Under the pieces are notes generated by a model. It was given only the letters and a program-made list of their open reading frames with translations, was not told the DNA's origin and did no database searches. 64,000 nt of DNA from Rhabdothermincola sediminis (GTDB taxonomy: Bacteria; Actinomycetota; Acidimicrobiia; Acidimicrobiales; Acidimicrobilacustridaceae): the NCBI RefSeq assembly GCF_014805525.1, contig NZ_JACFSZ010000014.1, positions 1 to 64,000 on the forward strand, written 5' to 3'. Below, piece after piece: positions 53,847 through 63,000 of this stretch; position 1 is the stretch's first letter, and the number at the start of each line of letters is the position of its first letter. Made by a program: the position numbers and the translations under genes.

Positions 53847-53852
53847 CACAAT
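53847..53852 (+). promoter_or_regulatory. Candidate -10 (CACAAT) of ppa
   Basis: CACAAT ends 6 nt before the ppa ATG at 53859 with no SD, in the 92-nt divergent gap with the CrtQ-like gene. Confidence 0.35.
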
Positions 53853-53858
53853 GCTGCG

Positions 53859-54350
53859 ATGGACGAACCCAAACTCATCGACGTCATCGTGGAGATCCCG
53901 AAAGGGAGCCGGAACAAGTACGAGATGGATCACGAGACCGGGCGCATCCGCCTCGACCGGCGGCTCTTCTCCGCCACCGTCTACCCGACCGACTACGGGT
54001 TCATCCCCGACACCCTGGCCGAGGACGAGGACCCCCTCGACGCCCTCGTGCTGCTGGAGGACCCCACCTTCCCCGGCTGCCTGGTGACCGCCCGGCCGAT
54101 CGGCGTGCTCTGGATGGAGGACGAGAAGGGTCGCGACGCCAAGATCATCTGCGTGGACCCCCGGGACCCCCGCTTCCGCGACGCCGCCGACATCACCGAT
54201 CTCTCCCAGGATCTCCTGGCCGAGATCCGCCACTTCTTCACGATCTACAAAGACCTCGAACCGGAGAAGTACTCGCTCATCGCGGACTGGGAGGGGCGGG
54301 ACGCCGCATGGGCGGAGATCGAGGCATCACGAGCTCGGTACCGGCACTGA
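53859..54350 (+). CDS. ppa: Inorganic pyrophosphatase
   Basis: 163 aa, the family-I bacterial length. It hydrolyses PPi with Mg2+. Visible motifs are VEIPKGSRNKYE, DYGFIPDTLAEDEDPLDALV with the metal-binding aspartates, and DEKGRDAKIICV. The start at ATG 53859 (MDEPKLIDVIVEIPKG) matches the family. L-2-hydroxyglutarate oxidase starts 6 nt after it. Confidence 0.96.
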   Translation: MDEPKLIDVIVEIPKGSRNKYEMDHETGRIRLDRRLFSATVYPTDYGFIPDTLAEDEDPLDALVLLEDPTFPGCLVTARPIGVLWMEDEKGRDAKIICVDPRDPRFRDAADITDLSQDLLAEIRHFFTIYKDLEPEKYSLIADWEGRDAAWAEIEASRARYRH

Positions 54351-54356
54351 CGGTCG

Positions 54357-55595
54357 ATGCCCGCCGACGCCGATGTGGTGGTGATCGGAGCCGGCATCGT
54401 CGGCCTGGCGACGGCGAGAGCGCTGCGACGGGCCCGACCGGACCTCGCGATCACGGTCCTCGACAAGGAGACCGAGCCGGGCCGGCACCAGAGCGGGCGC
54501 AACTCGGGCGTGCTGCACTCCGGCATCTACTACCGGCCCGGCTCCCGCAAGGCCCGGCTGTGCGCGTCCGGTCGGGCCGAGTTGACCGCGTACTGCGAGC
54601 AGGTCGGCATCCCGGTCGAGCACTGCGGGAAGGTCATCGTCGCCACCCGGCGTAACGACCTCGAACCGCTCCACGCCCTGCACGAGCGCGGTGAGCGCAA
54701 CGGCCTGCGGATCGTCCGGCTCGACCGGCGGGGCCTGTCCGAGCACGAGCCGCACGCCGAAGCCCTCGAGGCGATCTTCGTCCCCGCGGCGGGTGTGGTC
54801 GACTTCGGCACGGTCACCCGGGCCCTGGCGCGGGACCTCGTGGCGAGTGGGGTGGAGCTCCGGCTGGGCTGCGCGGTCGAGTCGCTCGACGAGCGGGAGT
54901 CCCAGGTGGTCGTGCACACCAGCGACGGCGAGCTGCACGGCCGGCAGGTCGCCAACTGTGCCGGGCTGTACAGCGACGTGCTGGCCCGCCGGGCCGGTCT
55001 CGAACCAGCCGTGCGGATCGTGCCGTTCCGGGGCGAGTACGTCGAGCTGCTCCCGGAACGGGCCCACCTCGTCCGCCATCTCATCTATCCCGTCCCGGAC
55101 CTGCGCTTCCCGTTCCTGGGGGTCCACCTCACCCGTGGGATCGACGGACGGGTGCACGGCGGCCCGAACGCGGTGCTGGCACTCGCCCGCGAGGGCTACC
55201 GGTGGCGCGATCGGTCGATCCGCCACGTGTCCCACCTCGCCTCCGACCCCGCGGTGTGGCGCCTCGCGCTCCGGTACTGGCGCACCGGCCTCCACGAGAT
55301 CGCCCGCTCGGTCAGCCGGCGGCTGCTGGTGCGCGATCTCCGGCGGCTGGTCCCCGACATCGGGGCCCAGGACCTCACCCCCGCGCCCTCGGGGGTACGA
55401 GCGCAGGCGGTCGACGACCGAGGCTGCCTCGTCGACGACTTCGCCATCGAGGTGACCCCTCGCGCTGTCCATGTCCTGAACGCGCCCAGCCCCGGCGCCA
55501 CCGCTTCGTTCGCCATCGGCACCTGGCTGGCCTCGGTGGTCCTCGACGGCCATCGACCACCCGAGGCGACCGGCATCTCCCCCGCCAGCGGTTGA
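54357..55595 (+). CDS. lhgO: L-2-hydroxyglutarate oxidase (FAD)
   Basis: 412 aa. DVVVIGAGIVGLATARALRR is the FAD motif, followed by RHQSGRNSGVLHSGIYYRPG, the LhgO/YgaF signature, and PNAVLALAREGY. The enzyme oxidises L-2-hydroxyglutarate to 2-oxoglutarate and can pass electrons to the membrane quinone pool. It probably shares a transcript with ppa. Confidence 0.92.
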   Translation: MPADADVVVIGAGIVGLATARALRRARPDLAITVLDKETEPGRHQSGRNSGVLHSGIYYRPGSRKARLCASGRAELTAYCEQVGIPVEHCGKVIVATRRNDLEPLHALHERGERNGLRIVRLDRRGLSEHEPHAEALEAIFVPAAGVVDFGTVTRALARDLVASGVELRLGCAVESLDERESQVVVHTSDGELHGRQVANCAGLYSDVLARRAGLEPAVRIVPFRGEYVELLPERAHLVRHLIYPVPDLRFPFLGVHLTRGIDGRVHGGPNAVLALAREGYRWRDRSIRHVSHLASDPAVWRLALRYWRTGLHEIARSVSRRLLVRDLRRLVPDIGAQDLTPAPSGVRAQAVDDRGCLVDDFAIEVTPRAVHVLNAPSPGATASFAIGTWLASVVLDGHRPPEATGISPASG

Positions 55596-55615
55596 CCACC
55601 GGCTAAAACCCGCCC

Positions 55616-56554
55616 ATGGCCTCCTCCGGCAGTCGCAAGGCGATCCTCGCGGCCCTCCTCGCCAACCTGGGCATCGCGACCGCCAAGTTCATCGGGTTCC
55701 TCGTGACCCGGGCGTCGTCGATGCTGGCGGAGAGCATCCACTCGGTGGCCGACAGCGGCAACCAGGCGCTGCTCCTGCTCGGTGGGGCGCGCGCCCGGCG
55801 GCCGGCGGACGATGAGCACCAGTTCGGCTACGGCCGCGAGCGGTACTTCTGGTCGTTCATCGTGGCCCAGGTGCTGTTCGTGCTCGGCGGGGTGTTCTCC
55901 CTCTACGAGGGGATCGAGAAGCTCCGCCATCCCCACGAGCTCGAGTCCCCGATGTGGGCGGTCGGGATCCTCCTGGTGGCCATCGCGCTGGAGGCCTTGT
56001 CGTTCCGCACCGCGGTCGTCGAGTCACGGCCGGCCAAGCGCGACGCTAGCTGGGTGCAGTTCGTGCGGCGCTCGAAATCTCCCGAGCTGCCGGTGGTGCT
56101 CCTGGAGGATCTCGGCGCGCTGGTGGGCCTGGTGCTGGCGCTCACGGCGATCGTGCTGGCCGCGATCACCGGCGACTCGCTGTGGGATGGGCTGGGCACC
56201 ATCTCGATCGGCGCGCTGCTCCTGGTCATCGCGGTGGTGCTCGCCATCGAGATGAAGAGCCTCCTCATCGGTGAGGCCGCGAGCGACGAGGACGATCACG
56301 CCATCCGCTCGACTATCCGAGCGCACCCCAGCGTGCGCCACCTGATCAACCTGCGCACCCAACACCTCGGCCCCGACGAGTTGCTCGTCGCCGCCAAGGT
56401 GGAGTTCGACGGCACGCTCACCATGCGCGAGCTGGCGAAGGCGATCGATGCCGTCGAGGAGGACATCCGCCGCGCGGTGCCGACCGCCCGGCGGGTGTTC
56501 GTCGAGCCCGACATCCGGCGCGCCATCGCCGACGTGAGCCAGGAGATCCCGTGA
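55616..56554 (+). CDS. Cation diffusion facilitator (CDF) family transporter
   Basis: 312 aa, six TM helices (about 8-30, 33-52, 82-102, 114-134, 163-186, 196-216) and a cytoplasmic C-terminal domain. Metal-site helices show SMLAESIHSVADSGNQ and LLEDLGALVGL, so the usual D/H set is partly replaced by E/D. Substrates of the family are Zn, Mn, Fe, Co or Cd. TAAAAC lies seven bases before the ATG. Confidence 0.9.
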   Translation: MASSGSRKAILAALLANLGIATAKFIGFLVTRASSMLAESIHSVADSGNQALLLLGGARARRPADDEHQFGYGRERYFWSFIVAQVLFVLGGVFSLYEGIEKLRHPHELESPMWAVGILLVAIALEALSFRTAVVESRPAKRDASWVQFVRRSKSPELPVVLLEDLGALVGLVLALTAIVLAAITGDSLWDGLGTISIGALLLVIAVVLAIEMKSLLIGEAASDEDDHAIRSTIRAHPSVRHLINLRTQHLGPDELLVAAKVEFDGTLTMRELAKAIDAVEEDIRRAVPTARRVFVEPDIRRAIADVSQEIP

Positions 56555-56925
56555 CCCGCGCCGACGACGCCATCCGCGAGCAACTCGAGGCGCTGGGACA
56601 GTTCATCCGCTCTCAGCGCCAGCAGGCCCAGCTGTCCCTGCGCGACCTCGCCGCCAGGGCCAACATCTCCAACCCCTACCTCAGCCAGCTCGAGCGCGGG
56701 TTGCACGAGCCGTCGATGCGGGTGCTGAAGGCGATCGCCGGTGCCCTCAACCTCCCCCTCGACGCCTTGCTGGCCCGGGCGGGGGTGCTCGGCGACAGCG
56801 GCGAGGCCTCGGCCGCGGAGACGGAGCGGGCGATCCTAGCCGACCCCAACCTCACCGACGAGCAGCGCCAGTCCCTGCTCGCCGTGTACCGCAGCTACCT
56901 GGAGGCGAACAACCGCAGGGGTTGA
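56551..56925 (+). CDS. XRE-family transcriptional regulator
   Basis: 124 aa. The HTH (about 15-72) is typical: LGQFIRSQRQQAQLSLRDLA, NISNPYLSQLERG, PSMRVLKAIAGALN. The C-terminus ends DEQRQSLLAVYRSYLEAN. The GTG start overlaps the CDF stop (GTGA). It precedes the HbhA/phasin-like gene, the same gene order as Rv0474-Rv0475 (hbhA) in Mycobacterium tuberculosis. Confidence 0.92.
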   Translation: MTRADDAIREQLEALGQFIRSQRQQAQLSLRDLAARANISNPYLSQLERGLHEPSMRVLKAIAGALNLPLDALLARAGVLGDSGEASAAETERAILADPNLTDEQRQSLLAVYRSYLEANNRRG

Positions 56926-56982
56926 CCCGTCGGAGCCGGTGGCCACCACTGCCCGAGCCCTCGTCGGGCCGGCTGGCTCGCC

Positions 56983-56998
56983 TGTGACAACTATCACG
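56983..56998 (+). promoter_or_regulatory. CRP/GlxR-like operator TGTGA-N6-TCACG
   Basis: TGTGACAACTATCACG, same half sites as at 40754-40769. Its centre lies about 64 bp upstream of the start predicted from the promoter at 57020-57048, a usual distance for activation by a CRP-type protein. Confidence 0.6.
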
Positions 56999-57019
56999 CT
57001 TGCAATCGCGAGCATAGGG

Positions 57020-57048
57020 TTGACGAATCGAGCAGTGCTTGATCTACT
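57020..57048 (+). promoter_or_regulatory. Promoter of the HbhA/phasin-like gene
   Basis: TTGACG (57020-57025), a 17-nt spacer and TCTACT (57043-57048): the best sigma70-type promoter seen in the window. The -10 lies inside an inverted repeat GTGCT (57035-57039)/AGCAC (57050-57054), a possible operator, for example for the XRE protein. The leader of about 85 nt ends at the ATG at 57142. Confidence 0.65.
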
Positions 57049-57141
57049 TAGCACATCGGTCGGCCCAGCAAGCGGCGACCTCCGCTCGCTCCGCTGACCA
57101 GACCGCCGCCCGCCACGCGGGCCTGAACCGGAGGCACCCCC

Positions 57142-57477
57142 ATGTCCACCGTCATCGAACGCCTCACCGAGCTCCAGGACAAGGTCGTCGAGAGCGTGAC
57201 CTCGTTCCAGGAGCCGGTGGTCGAGACCGTCCGCAAGGCCGTCGACACGGTCGACGAGCGCATCCCCGAGCTCCCCACCGACGCCATCACCGAGAAGCTC
57301 CCCACCGCCCGGGAGCTGGTCGACAACCAGTTCGAGTTCGCCAGCCGGATGCTCAAGGTCTCGCACGACTTCGTGCTCGCCATCCTCGAGGCGATCGAGC
57401 CGGTCACCGAGAAGGTCGTGAAGCCGGCCAGCCCGGCAGGCACCGACGAGACCGCCTCGGAGAAGGCAGCAGCCTGA
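57142..57477 (+). CDS. HbhA/phasin-like helical protein
   Basis: 111 aa, almost entirely amphipathic helix, starting MSTVIERLTELQDKVVESVT, with no cysteine, tryptophan or TM. The tail is Pro/Ala/Lys-poor compared with HbhA, which carries a long Lys-rich C-terminus. HbhA/phasin-type proteins coat lipid or polyester inclusions. Identification rests on composition and on the upstream XRE gene, so it is tentative. A strong terminator follows at 57563. Confidence 0.6.
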   Translation: MSTVIERLTELQDKVVESVTSFQEPVVETVRKAVDTVDERIPELPTDAITEKLPTARELVDNQFEFASRMLKVSHDFVLAILEAIEPVTEKVVKPASPAGTDETASEKAAA

Positions 57478-57562
57478 ACCCCCATCCCCCATCCCGGGCC
57501 CCGGCGTTCCCCCCGCCGGTCGGCCCGTCTAGGCCTCCCGGTCTCCCCCCACCGGAGGTCTC

Positions 57563-57597
57563 CCGAGAGGGCCCTCGAGGGCCCTCTCGGTCGTTTT
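57563..57597 (+). terminator. Strong intrinsic terminator after the HbhA/phasin-like gene
   Basis: A perfect 28-bp palindrome (57563-57590, arms CCGAGAGGGCCCTC and its complement) is followed by TCGTTTT. The stem is very G/C-rich and the short T-run follows directly. It separates the HbhA-like gene from the ABC gene. Confidence 0.85.
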
Positions 57598-57671
57598 CCC
57601 GAGATCTCCTCCGCAGGCCCCGCCGGCACGGGGGAGGATGAAGGCCGAGCTCACGTACCGGCGTGACCTCC

Positions 57672-57677
57672 TAGGCT
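57672..57677 (+). promoter_or_regulatory. Candidate -10 (TAGGCT) of the leaderless ABC gene
   Basis: TAGGCT ends 8 nt before the GTG at 57686. It supports that start over the ATG at 57638, which would place this motif inside the coding region. The ATG at 57638 does have GGGGGAGG directly against it. Confidence 0.45.
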
Positions 57678-57685
57678 GGTCAGCC

Positions 57686-58450
57686 GTGACCGCGAGCAAC
57701 ACGACTGCGCCCCCGCCGGTCCTCGCGAGCATCGCCGCCCGGACCATCGACGCCACGAAGGTCTACGGGAAGGGTGAGACCGCGGTGTGCGCGCTCGACC
57801 GGGTGACGATCGAGTTCGCACGAGGCCGCTTCACCGCCATCATGGGGCCGTCCGGATCCGGCAAGTCGACGCTGATGCACTGCATCGCCGGCCTCGACCA
57901 GTTGAGCGCAGGGCGCGCGCTCATCGGTGAAGTCGACCTGTCACAGCTCAACGAGAAGCAGCTCACCATCCTCCGGCGCGACACGATCGGTTTCATCTTC
58001 CAGGCGTTCAACCTGGTGCCGACCCTCACCGCCGGCGAGAACATCACCCTGCCGATGGACCTGGCCGGCCGCAAGCCCGACCGGTCCCACGTCGACACCG
58101 TGATCGCCACGCTCGGTCTCGGCGATCGCTTGCACCACCGCCCGAGCGAGCTCTCGGGAGGCCAGCAGCAGCGGGTCGCGGTCGCCCGGGCCCTCGCCAG
58201 CAAGCTACAGATCGTCTTCGCGGACGAGCCGACGGGCAACCTCGACTCGCGGTCCGGGGCCGAGCTGCTCGCATTCCTGCGACGGGCCGTCGACGAGCTC
58301 GCACAGACCATCGTGATGGTGACCCACGACCCGACCGCGGCAGCGCACGCAGACCACGTCGTGTTCCTGGCCGACGGGCGCATCGTCGACAGCATGGATG
58401 CCCCGACCGCGGAGCGGGTGCTCGATCGCATGAAGCGCTTCGGTGAGTGA
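57686..58450 (+). CDS. ABC transporter ATPase, MacB/LolD type, without adjacent permease
   Basis: 254 aa. Walker A GPSGSGKST (54-62), QAFNLVPTLTAGENI, signature LSGGQQQR and Walker B IVFADEPTGNLD are all intact, with the specific pattern of the MacB/LolD/FtsE branch that works with FtsX-like permeases. No permease gene lies next to it; the next genes are a PPOX protein and a response regulator. The partner must be elsewhere. An ATG at 57638 would add 16 residues. Confidence 0.92.
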   Translation: MTASNTTAPPPVLASIAARTIDATKVYGKGETAVCALDRVTIEFARGRFTAIMGPSGSGKSTLMHCIAGLDQLSAGRALIGEVDLSQLNEKQLTILRRDTIGFIFQAFNLVPTLTAGENITLPMDLAGRKPDRSHVDTVIATLGLGDRLHHRPSELSGGQQQRVAVARALASKLQIVFADEPTGNLDSRSGAELLAFLRRAVDELAQTIVMVTHDPTAAAHADHVVFLADGRIVDSMDAPTAERVLDRMKRFGE

Positions 58451-58453
58451 GGC

Positions 58454-58849
58454 GTGTCCCTCGACCCTTCCGACCTCTCCGACGGTGTGCGGCTGTTCCT
58501 CGAGGAGCGCCGGCTCGGCACCTTGACGACCCTGCGACCGGACGGGAGCCCGCACGTGGTGGCCATCGGGTTCACCTGGGACGGGGCCGCGGGGATCGTA
58601 CGGGTGATCACCTTCGCGTCGAGTCGCAAGGCGGCCAACTTGCGAGCGAACCCCCGGTCACGCGCCGCGGTGTGCCAGGTCGACGGCGGCCGGTGGATCA
58701 CGTTGGAAGGGACGGCCACCGTGACCGATGATCCGGCCCGGGTGAGCGAGGCGGTCCGCCGCTACGCCGAGCGCTACCAACCTCCCAGACCGCGCGATGA
58801 TCGGGTGGCCATCGAGATCGAGGTCGACCGGGTCCTCGGTCGGGCATGA
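58454..58849 (+). CDS. PPOX-class flavin/F420-type split-barrel protein
   Basis: 131 aa, split beta-barrel. It shows RRLGTLTTLRPDGSPHVVAIGFTW broken over two strands, SSRKAANLRANPRSRAAVCQ and WITLEGTATVTDDP, the pattern of F420-dependent PPOX (FDOR-B-like) enzymes, which reduce or bind small aromatic or tetrapyrrole molecules. Cofactor and substrate are inferred from the family. GTG start 4 nt after the ABC gene; its stop overlaps the next ATG (ATGA). Confidence 0.85.
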   Translation: MSLDPSDLSDGVRLFLEERRLGTLTTLRPDGSPHVVAIGFTWDGAAGIVRVITFASSRKAANLRANPRSRAAVCQVDGGRWITLEGTATVTDDPARVSEAVRRYAERYQPPRPRDDRVAIEIEVDRVLGRA

Positions 58850-59559
58850 ACGAGCGAACGATGGGCGACGACTCGGAGTCCGACATCGCCGATGGAGGCG
58901 CCGACTCGGCGCTCATGACGACCACGGTCGTGCTGGCGTTGCCCGACGCGCACCAGCGCGCCGCGCTCGCCGACGCCGTCGCCGCCAGCCCCGATCTCCA
59001 GCTCGTGGGTGAAGCCGGAACAGGGCGTGACGCGCTCGAACGGATCACCGCCACGGTCCCCGACGTGGCGCTCGTCGACGTCCGGCTCCCGGACCCCGAC
59101 GGCATGGAAGTGTGTGCGCAGGTCTCCGAGTCGCTCCCCGCCGTGCGGCTCCTGCTCACCGCCCCCACGGACGACGACACCGACGGGGGCTTCCACGCCG
59201 GCGCGATCGGATTCGTGCTGGAAGCCGACTTGGCCGACCGGGTGGTCGACGCCCTGCGGCGGGTCGGCTGGGGGGAAGCGCTCCCGAGCCGGCGGTGGGC
59301 GCAGCAGGTGCTCGCGGAGCTCGAGGCGCTCAGCACCGAGGCCGCCGACCCCGTGCCCGCACCGTCGCTCACCGAGGACGAACAGGAGGTGCTGGCAGGC
59401 CTCGCGGGTGGCAGCGCGCCGGAAGAGATCGCCGCTCGGCGCCGCGTACCGGTGCGGCACGTGAACCTGCAGGCTGCATCCGCCATCGCCAAGCTGCGCC
59501 GCTACCGGCGCGACCGGCATCGAGGGAATGGAGCGGGTCGGGCTGATCAACCCTCGTAG
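58846..59559 (+). CDS. NarL/LuxR-type response regulator with degenerate receiver
   Basis: 237 aa. The receiver-like domain (about 25-140) keeps the acceptor-position D78 (LVDVRLPDPDG), but the acidic pair is reduced to LPD (D34 only) and the conserved lysine is E126 (FVLEADL). Phosphorylation-dependent switching is therefore doubtful. The C-terminal LuxR HTH (about 171-225) reads SLTEDEQEVLAGLAGG and EEIAARRRVPVRHV. No kinase is adjacent. It is translationally coupled to the PPOX gene. Its end overlaps the convergent gene at 59547 by 13 nt. Confidence 0.85.
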   Translation: MNERTMGDDSESDIADGGADSALMTTTVVLALPDAHQRAALADAVAASPDLQLVGEAGTGRDALERITATVPDVALVDVRLPDPDGMEVCAQVSESLPAVRLLLTAPTDDDTDGGFHAGAIGFVLEADLADRVVDALRRVGWGEALPSRRWAQQVLAELEALSTEAADPVPAPSLTEDEQEVLAGLAGGSAPEEIAARRRVPVRHVNLQAASAIAKLRRYRRDRHRGNGAGRADQPS

Positions 59560-59933
59560 GGGCGCATCTCCGCAGGATCCCAGAAGGCGCGCATCGAGGT
59601 GATCCGACCCTCGTCGTCGAGGGCGAACACGTCGATGATGTCGACGACGACCTTCGAGCCCCCGACATCGCTGATCGCCTGCATCGGGAACGCCACTTCC
59701 CGGCCAGCCACCCGCGCCGGGCCGGTCGGCATGAGCGTGATCGACGACGACAGGGTGTGCACCATGTCCCAGAAGGCTCGGATCTCGTCGTGGCCCCGGT
59801 GTACGTCGGTACCCACCGGGTCCTCGATGGTGGCGTCAGGAGCGAAGAGGGCCACGTAGCCCTCCTTGTCGCCCGCGCTCATCGCCTCCAGGTAACGGGT
59901 GACCACGGCGCGGATCTCCTCAGGGCTCGGCAT
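59547..59933 (-). CDS. Ketosteroid isomerase-like protein (SnoaL/KSI fold)
   Basis: 128 aa. It aligns along its length with Pseudomonas putida delta5-3-ketosteroid isomerase: TRYLEAMSAGD, ATIEDPVG and VDIIDVFALDDEGRI. The catalytic set Y16/D40/D103 corresponds to Y14, D38 and D101, all conserved; Y32 is F30. Isomerase activity on a 3-ketosteroid or similar enone is thus plausible, though the fold is also used for other substrates. The ATG at 59933 has GGAGGA seven bases upstream. A TACGCT promoter hexamer lies at 59971-59976. Confidence 0.85.
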   Translation of the reverse strand: MPSPEEIRAVVTRYLEAMSAGDKEGYVALFAPDATIEDPVGTDVHRGHDEIRAFWDMVHTLSSSITLMPTGPARVAGREVAFPMQAISDVGGSKVVVDIIDVFALDDEGRITSMRAFWDPAEMRPYEG

Positions 59934-59970
59934 CGGCGGATCCTCCATCGGGGGGCTGGTGTCCCCGGCG

Positions 59971-59976
59971 AGCGTA
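59971..59976 (-). promoter_or_regulatory. Candidate -10 (TACGCT) of the KSI-like gene
   Basis: TACGCT on the minus strand, 37 nt before the ATG. Unlike the leaderless cases this gene has a leader with a good SD. Confidence 0.4.
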
Positions 59977-60012
59977 TCCACCCGGTTCGCGTCGGGCAGC
60001 AGAACCGGCGCG

Positions 60013-63000
60013 TCAGCCGCGCAGGACCAACCCCCGGTGGCTGGGCGCGAACCCGACCTCACGCAGCCGGGCCGCCAGCCCCGACGCCGACGCCGGCTCG
60101 CCATCGACACGGATGATCTCCAGCCGGCGGACCCGGCCGTCCTTCACCAGCGCGGCCAACCCCTCGACCCAGTGCGGGTGCTCCGCCGCAGCAGGGAACG
60201 TGAGGAGGGTACGTCCGCCGCGCTCGAGGAACGCGACCGGATCCCCGGCCACCAGCACCACGTGCGCGCCCGGGGTCCGGGCAGGCCGGCCAGCGGCATC
60301 GGGCCACGGCAGCGCCGCACCATAGGGCTGCGCGGGGTCCGTCGCGCTCAGCACCAGCGGCACCAGGTCGTCAGGGCCGGGCTCGCGGCAGGCGCGCAAC
60401 CGGTCGACCGCGCCGGGGAGCGCGAACTGGGCCCCGCCCAGACCACGGACGAAGTAGCCCCGGCGGACCTGGCCCCGTTCCTCGAGCGCCTGGAGCACGG
60501 GGTAGATGGCGGCGAAACCACCCTCCACCCCTTCGGCCAGCACCGCCTCCCTGGTGAGCACCCCGTGGCGCTCCAGCAGCTGCAGGGCCTGTGCGTACGC
60601 GGCTTCGGTGGGCGTGGGCGGGGGCGAGAGCACCGGCGAGACGAGGGACCAGCGGCCGGCGGCGGCCGGCGGGCCGAGACGGCTGAGCGATCCGATCGAC
60701 GGTCGTCGCAGGTCGGGACGGCGACCGAGCGACCGGGCGGCGCCGGTCCCGGACCGCAGACCGGACCTCGACCGGGCGGCACCCCGGCGGGGCGTACCTC
60801 CGAGCCTGCTCCGCAAGGGCGACAGCGAGTCGTTGGTGATCTCGCCCGCCCACACGAGCGACCACAGCGCGTCGAGGACGGTGTCGTCGTCGTAGGGCTC
60901 ACCCGCTCGGTGCACCGCAGCCACGAGATCGGGCCAGAACGACGCGCCCGCGTCGCTCAGATGAGCGACGATCGCGTCGGCGGCGGCCGGCCGTTCCCAC
61001 GTCCCGGGTCGGTCGGTGAGCAGCGCGGCCTGGTCGCGGAACAGCAACCGCACCCGCCCATCCGTGCTCCCGATGGCCCCCGCCCCCATCCAGACCACCT
61101 CGCCGGCGGTACACAACGCGTCGAGGTCCGCCGGCCGGTAGCCGGGGAGGCGGGCCGGGAGGATGTCGGTCTCGAGGACCGAAGCGGGCAGTGCCGCGCC
61201 CTGGAGTGTGCCGATGACCTCCACCAGCGCATCGATGCCCCGCCGGGGCACGCCCAGCCCGTGCCATCGGGGCAGGAAGCGGGCCAGGGTGCCCGCTTCG
61301 ACCGGCTCGACCTCCTTGCGCAGTGCGGCGAGCGAGCGTCGCCGCAGGGTGCGCAAGACGTCGGCATCGCACCACTCGCGCTCCACGCCGCCAGGGCGGA
61401 ACTCGCCGCGCACCACCCGGCCGTCGCCCTCTAGGCGCTCCAGCGCGGCGCGGGCCCCCTCGGCGGGCAGGCCGTAGCGCCGGGCGACCTGCGCGGTGAG
61501 GAACGGGCCGTGGCTGCGAGCGAAGCGAGCGACCAGATCAGCCACCGGGTCCTCGACCGGATCGGTGAACGCGGCCGGCAACCCGAGCGGCAGGGCGGCC
61601 CCCAGGGCGTCGCACAGGCGGGCCGCATCCTCGGCCGCCGCGACCCGCGGCTCGCCGGCGACGACCACCTCGATCACCCGGCGCTGGGCGAGCAGCTCGT
61701 CGACCCACCGCCCGACCGGAGCGACCCCCTCGGCCCGGGCCTCGAGCTCCCCACGTGACAGCGGACCGACCGTGCGCAGCACGTCGTGGAGCTCGTCGAC
61801 ATCTCGGGCCCGGTGACCCTCGGCGAGACGTTGCAACTCCAGCTCCAGCTCGGCGAGCACCACCGGGTCGATCAGATCGCGCAGCTCATCGGCACCGAGC
61901 AGGTCCCGCAGCAGGTCCCGGTCGAGCGCCAGGGCGGCCGCCCGGCGCTCCGCCAGCGGGGCATCGCCTTCGTACATGAACACCGCGATCCACCCGAACA
62001 GCAGTGACTGCGCGAACGGCGAAGCGCGAGGGGTGTCGACGGGCACCACCCGGATCCGCCGGGCGCGCAGACCGGCGAGGACCTCACGCAGCGCCGGCAG
62101 GTCGAACACGTCGTTCACGCACTCGCGGGTGGCTTCGAGCAGGATCGGGAACTCGGGGTGCCGAGCGGCGACCGCCAGCAGATCGGCCGCCCGCTGGCGT
62201 TGCTGCCACAAGGGCGTGCGCCGGTCCGGCCGGCGGCGGGGCAGCAGCAGGGCCCGGGCCGCGCACTCCCGGAAGCGAGCGGCGAACATCGCGGTGGACG
62301 GGAGCTGGGAGATGACGAGCTCGTCGATCTCCTCGGGGTCGATCAACAGCTCGTCGTAGGGGAGGGCCTCGACGGCTTCGGGCAGCCGGAGGACGATCCC
62401 GTCGTCGCTCCACAGCAGCTCCACGTCGATGCCGTGCCGCTCGGCGAGCCGGGCCTGGAGGGCCATGGCCCACGGGGCGTGCACCGGGGCGCCGAAGGGC
62501 GTCAGGATGCAGACCCGCCAGTCACCGATCTCGTCCCGGAAGCGCTCCACGACCACCGTGCGGTCGTCAGGCACCACTCCGCCACACGCCTCGGCCTGCT
62601 CCTCGAGGTAGGCGATCAGGTTGTCCGCGGCCCAGCGGTCGAGGCCGAGCTCGTCGATGAGGCGCTGGCGCTGGCCGGCCGGGTCGGCGCGCACCGCTCG
62701 CACGAACGCCCCGAGCGCCCGACCCACCTCCACCGGCCGCCCCGGCCCGTCACCGTGCCAGAACGGCATCTTCCCCGGTTGGCCCGGGGCGGGAGTCACG
62801 ACGACCCGCTCGGGAGTGATGTCCTCGATACGCCAGGTGCTGGCACCCAGCAGGAACGTCTCCCCCGGGCGGCTCTCGTACACCATCTCCTCATCGAGCT
62901 CGCCGACCCGAGTGCCGTCGGGGAGGAACACCCCGAACAGCCCGCGGTCGGGGATGGTGCCACCGCTGGTCACGGCCAGCCGCTGCGCGCCCGCCCGGCC

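Noticed and set aside
56991-57020. Second promoter using TTGCAA and CATAGGG just upstream of the HbhA-like promoter
   Set aside because: Spacing is wrong for a sigma70-type promoter and the TTGACG-N17-TCTACT pair is clearly better.
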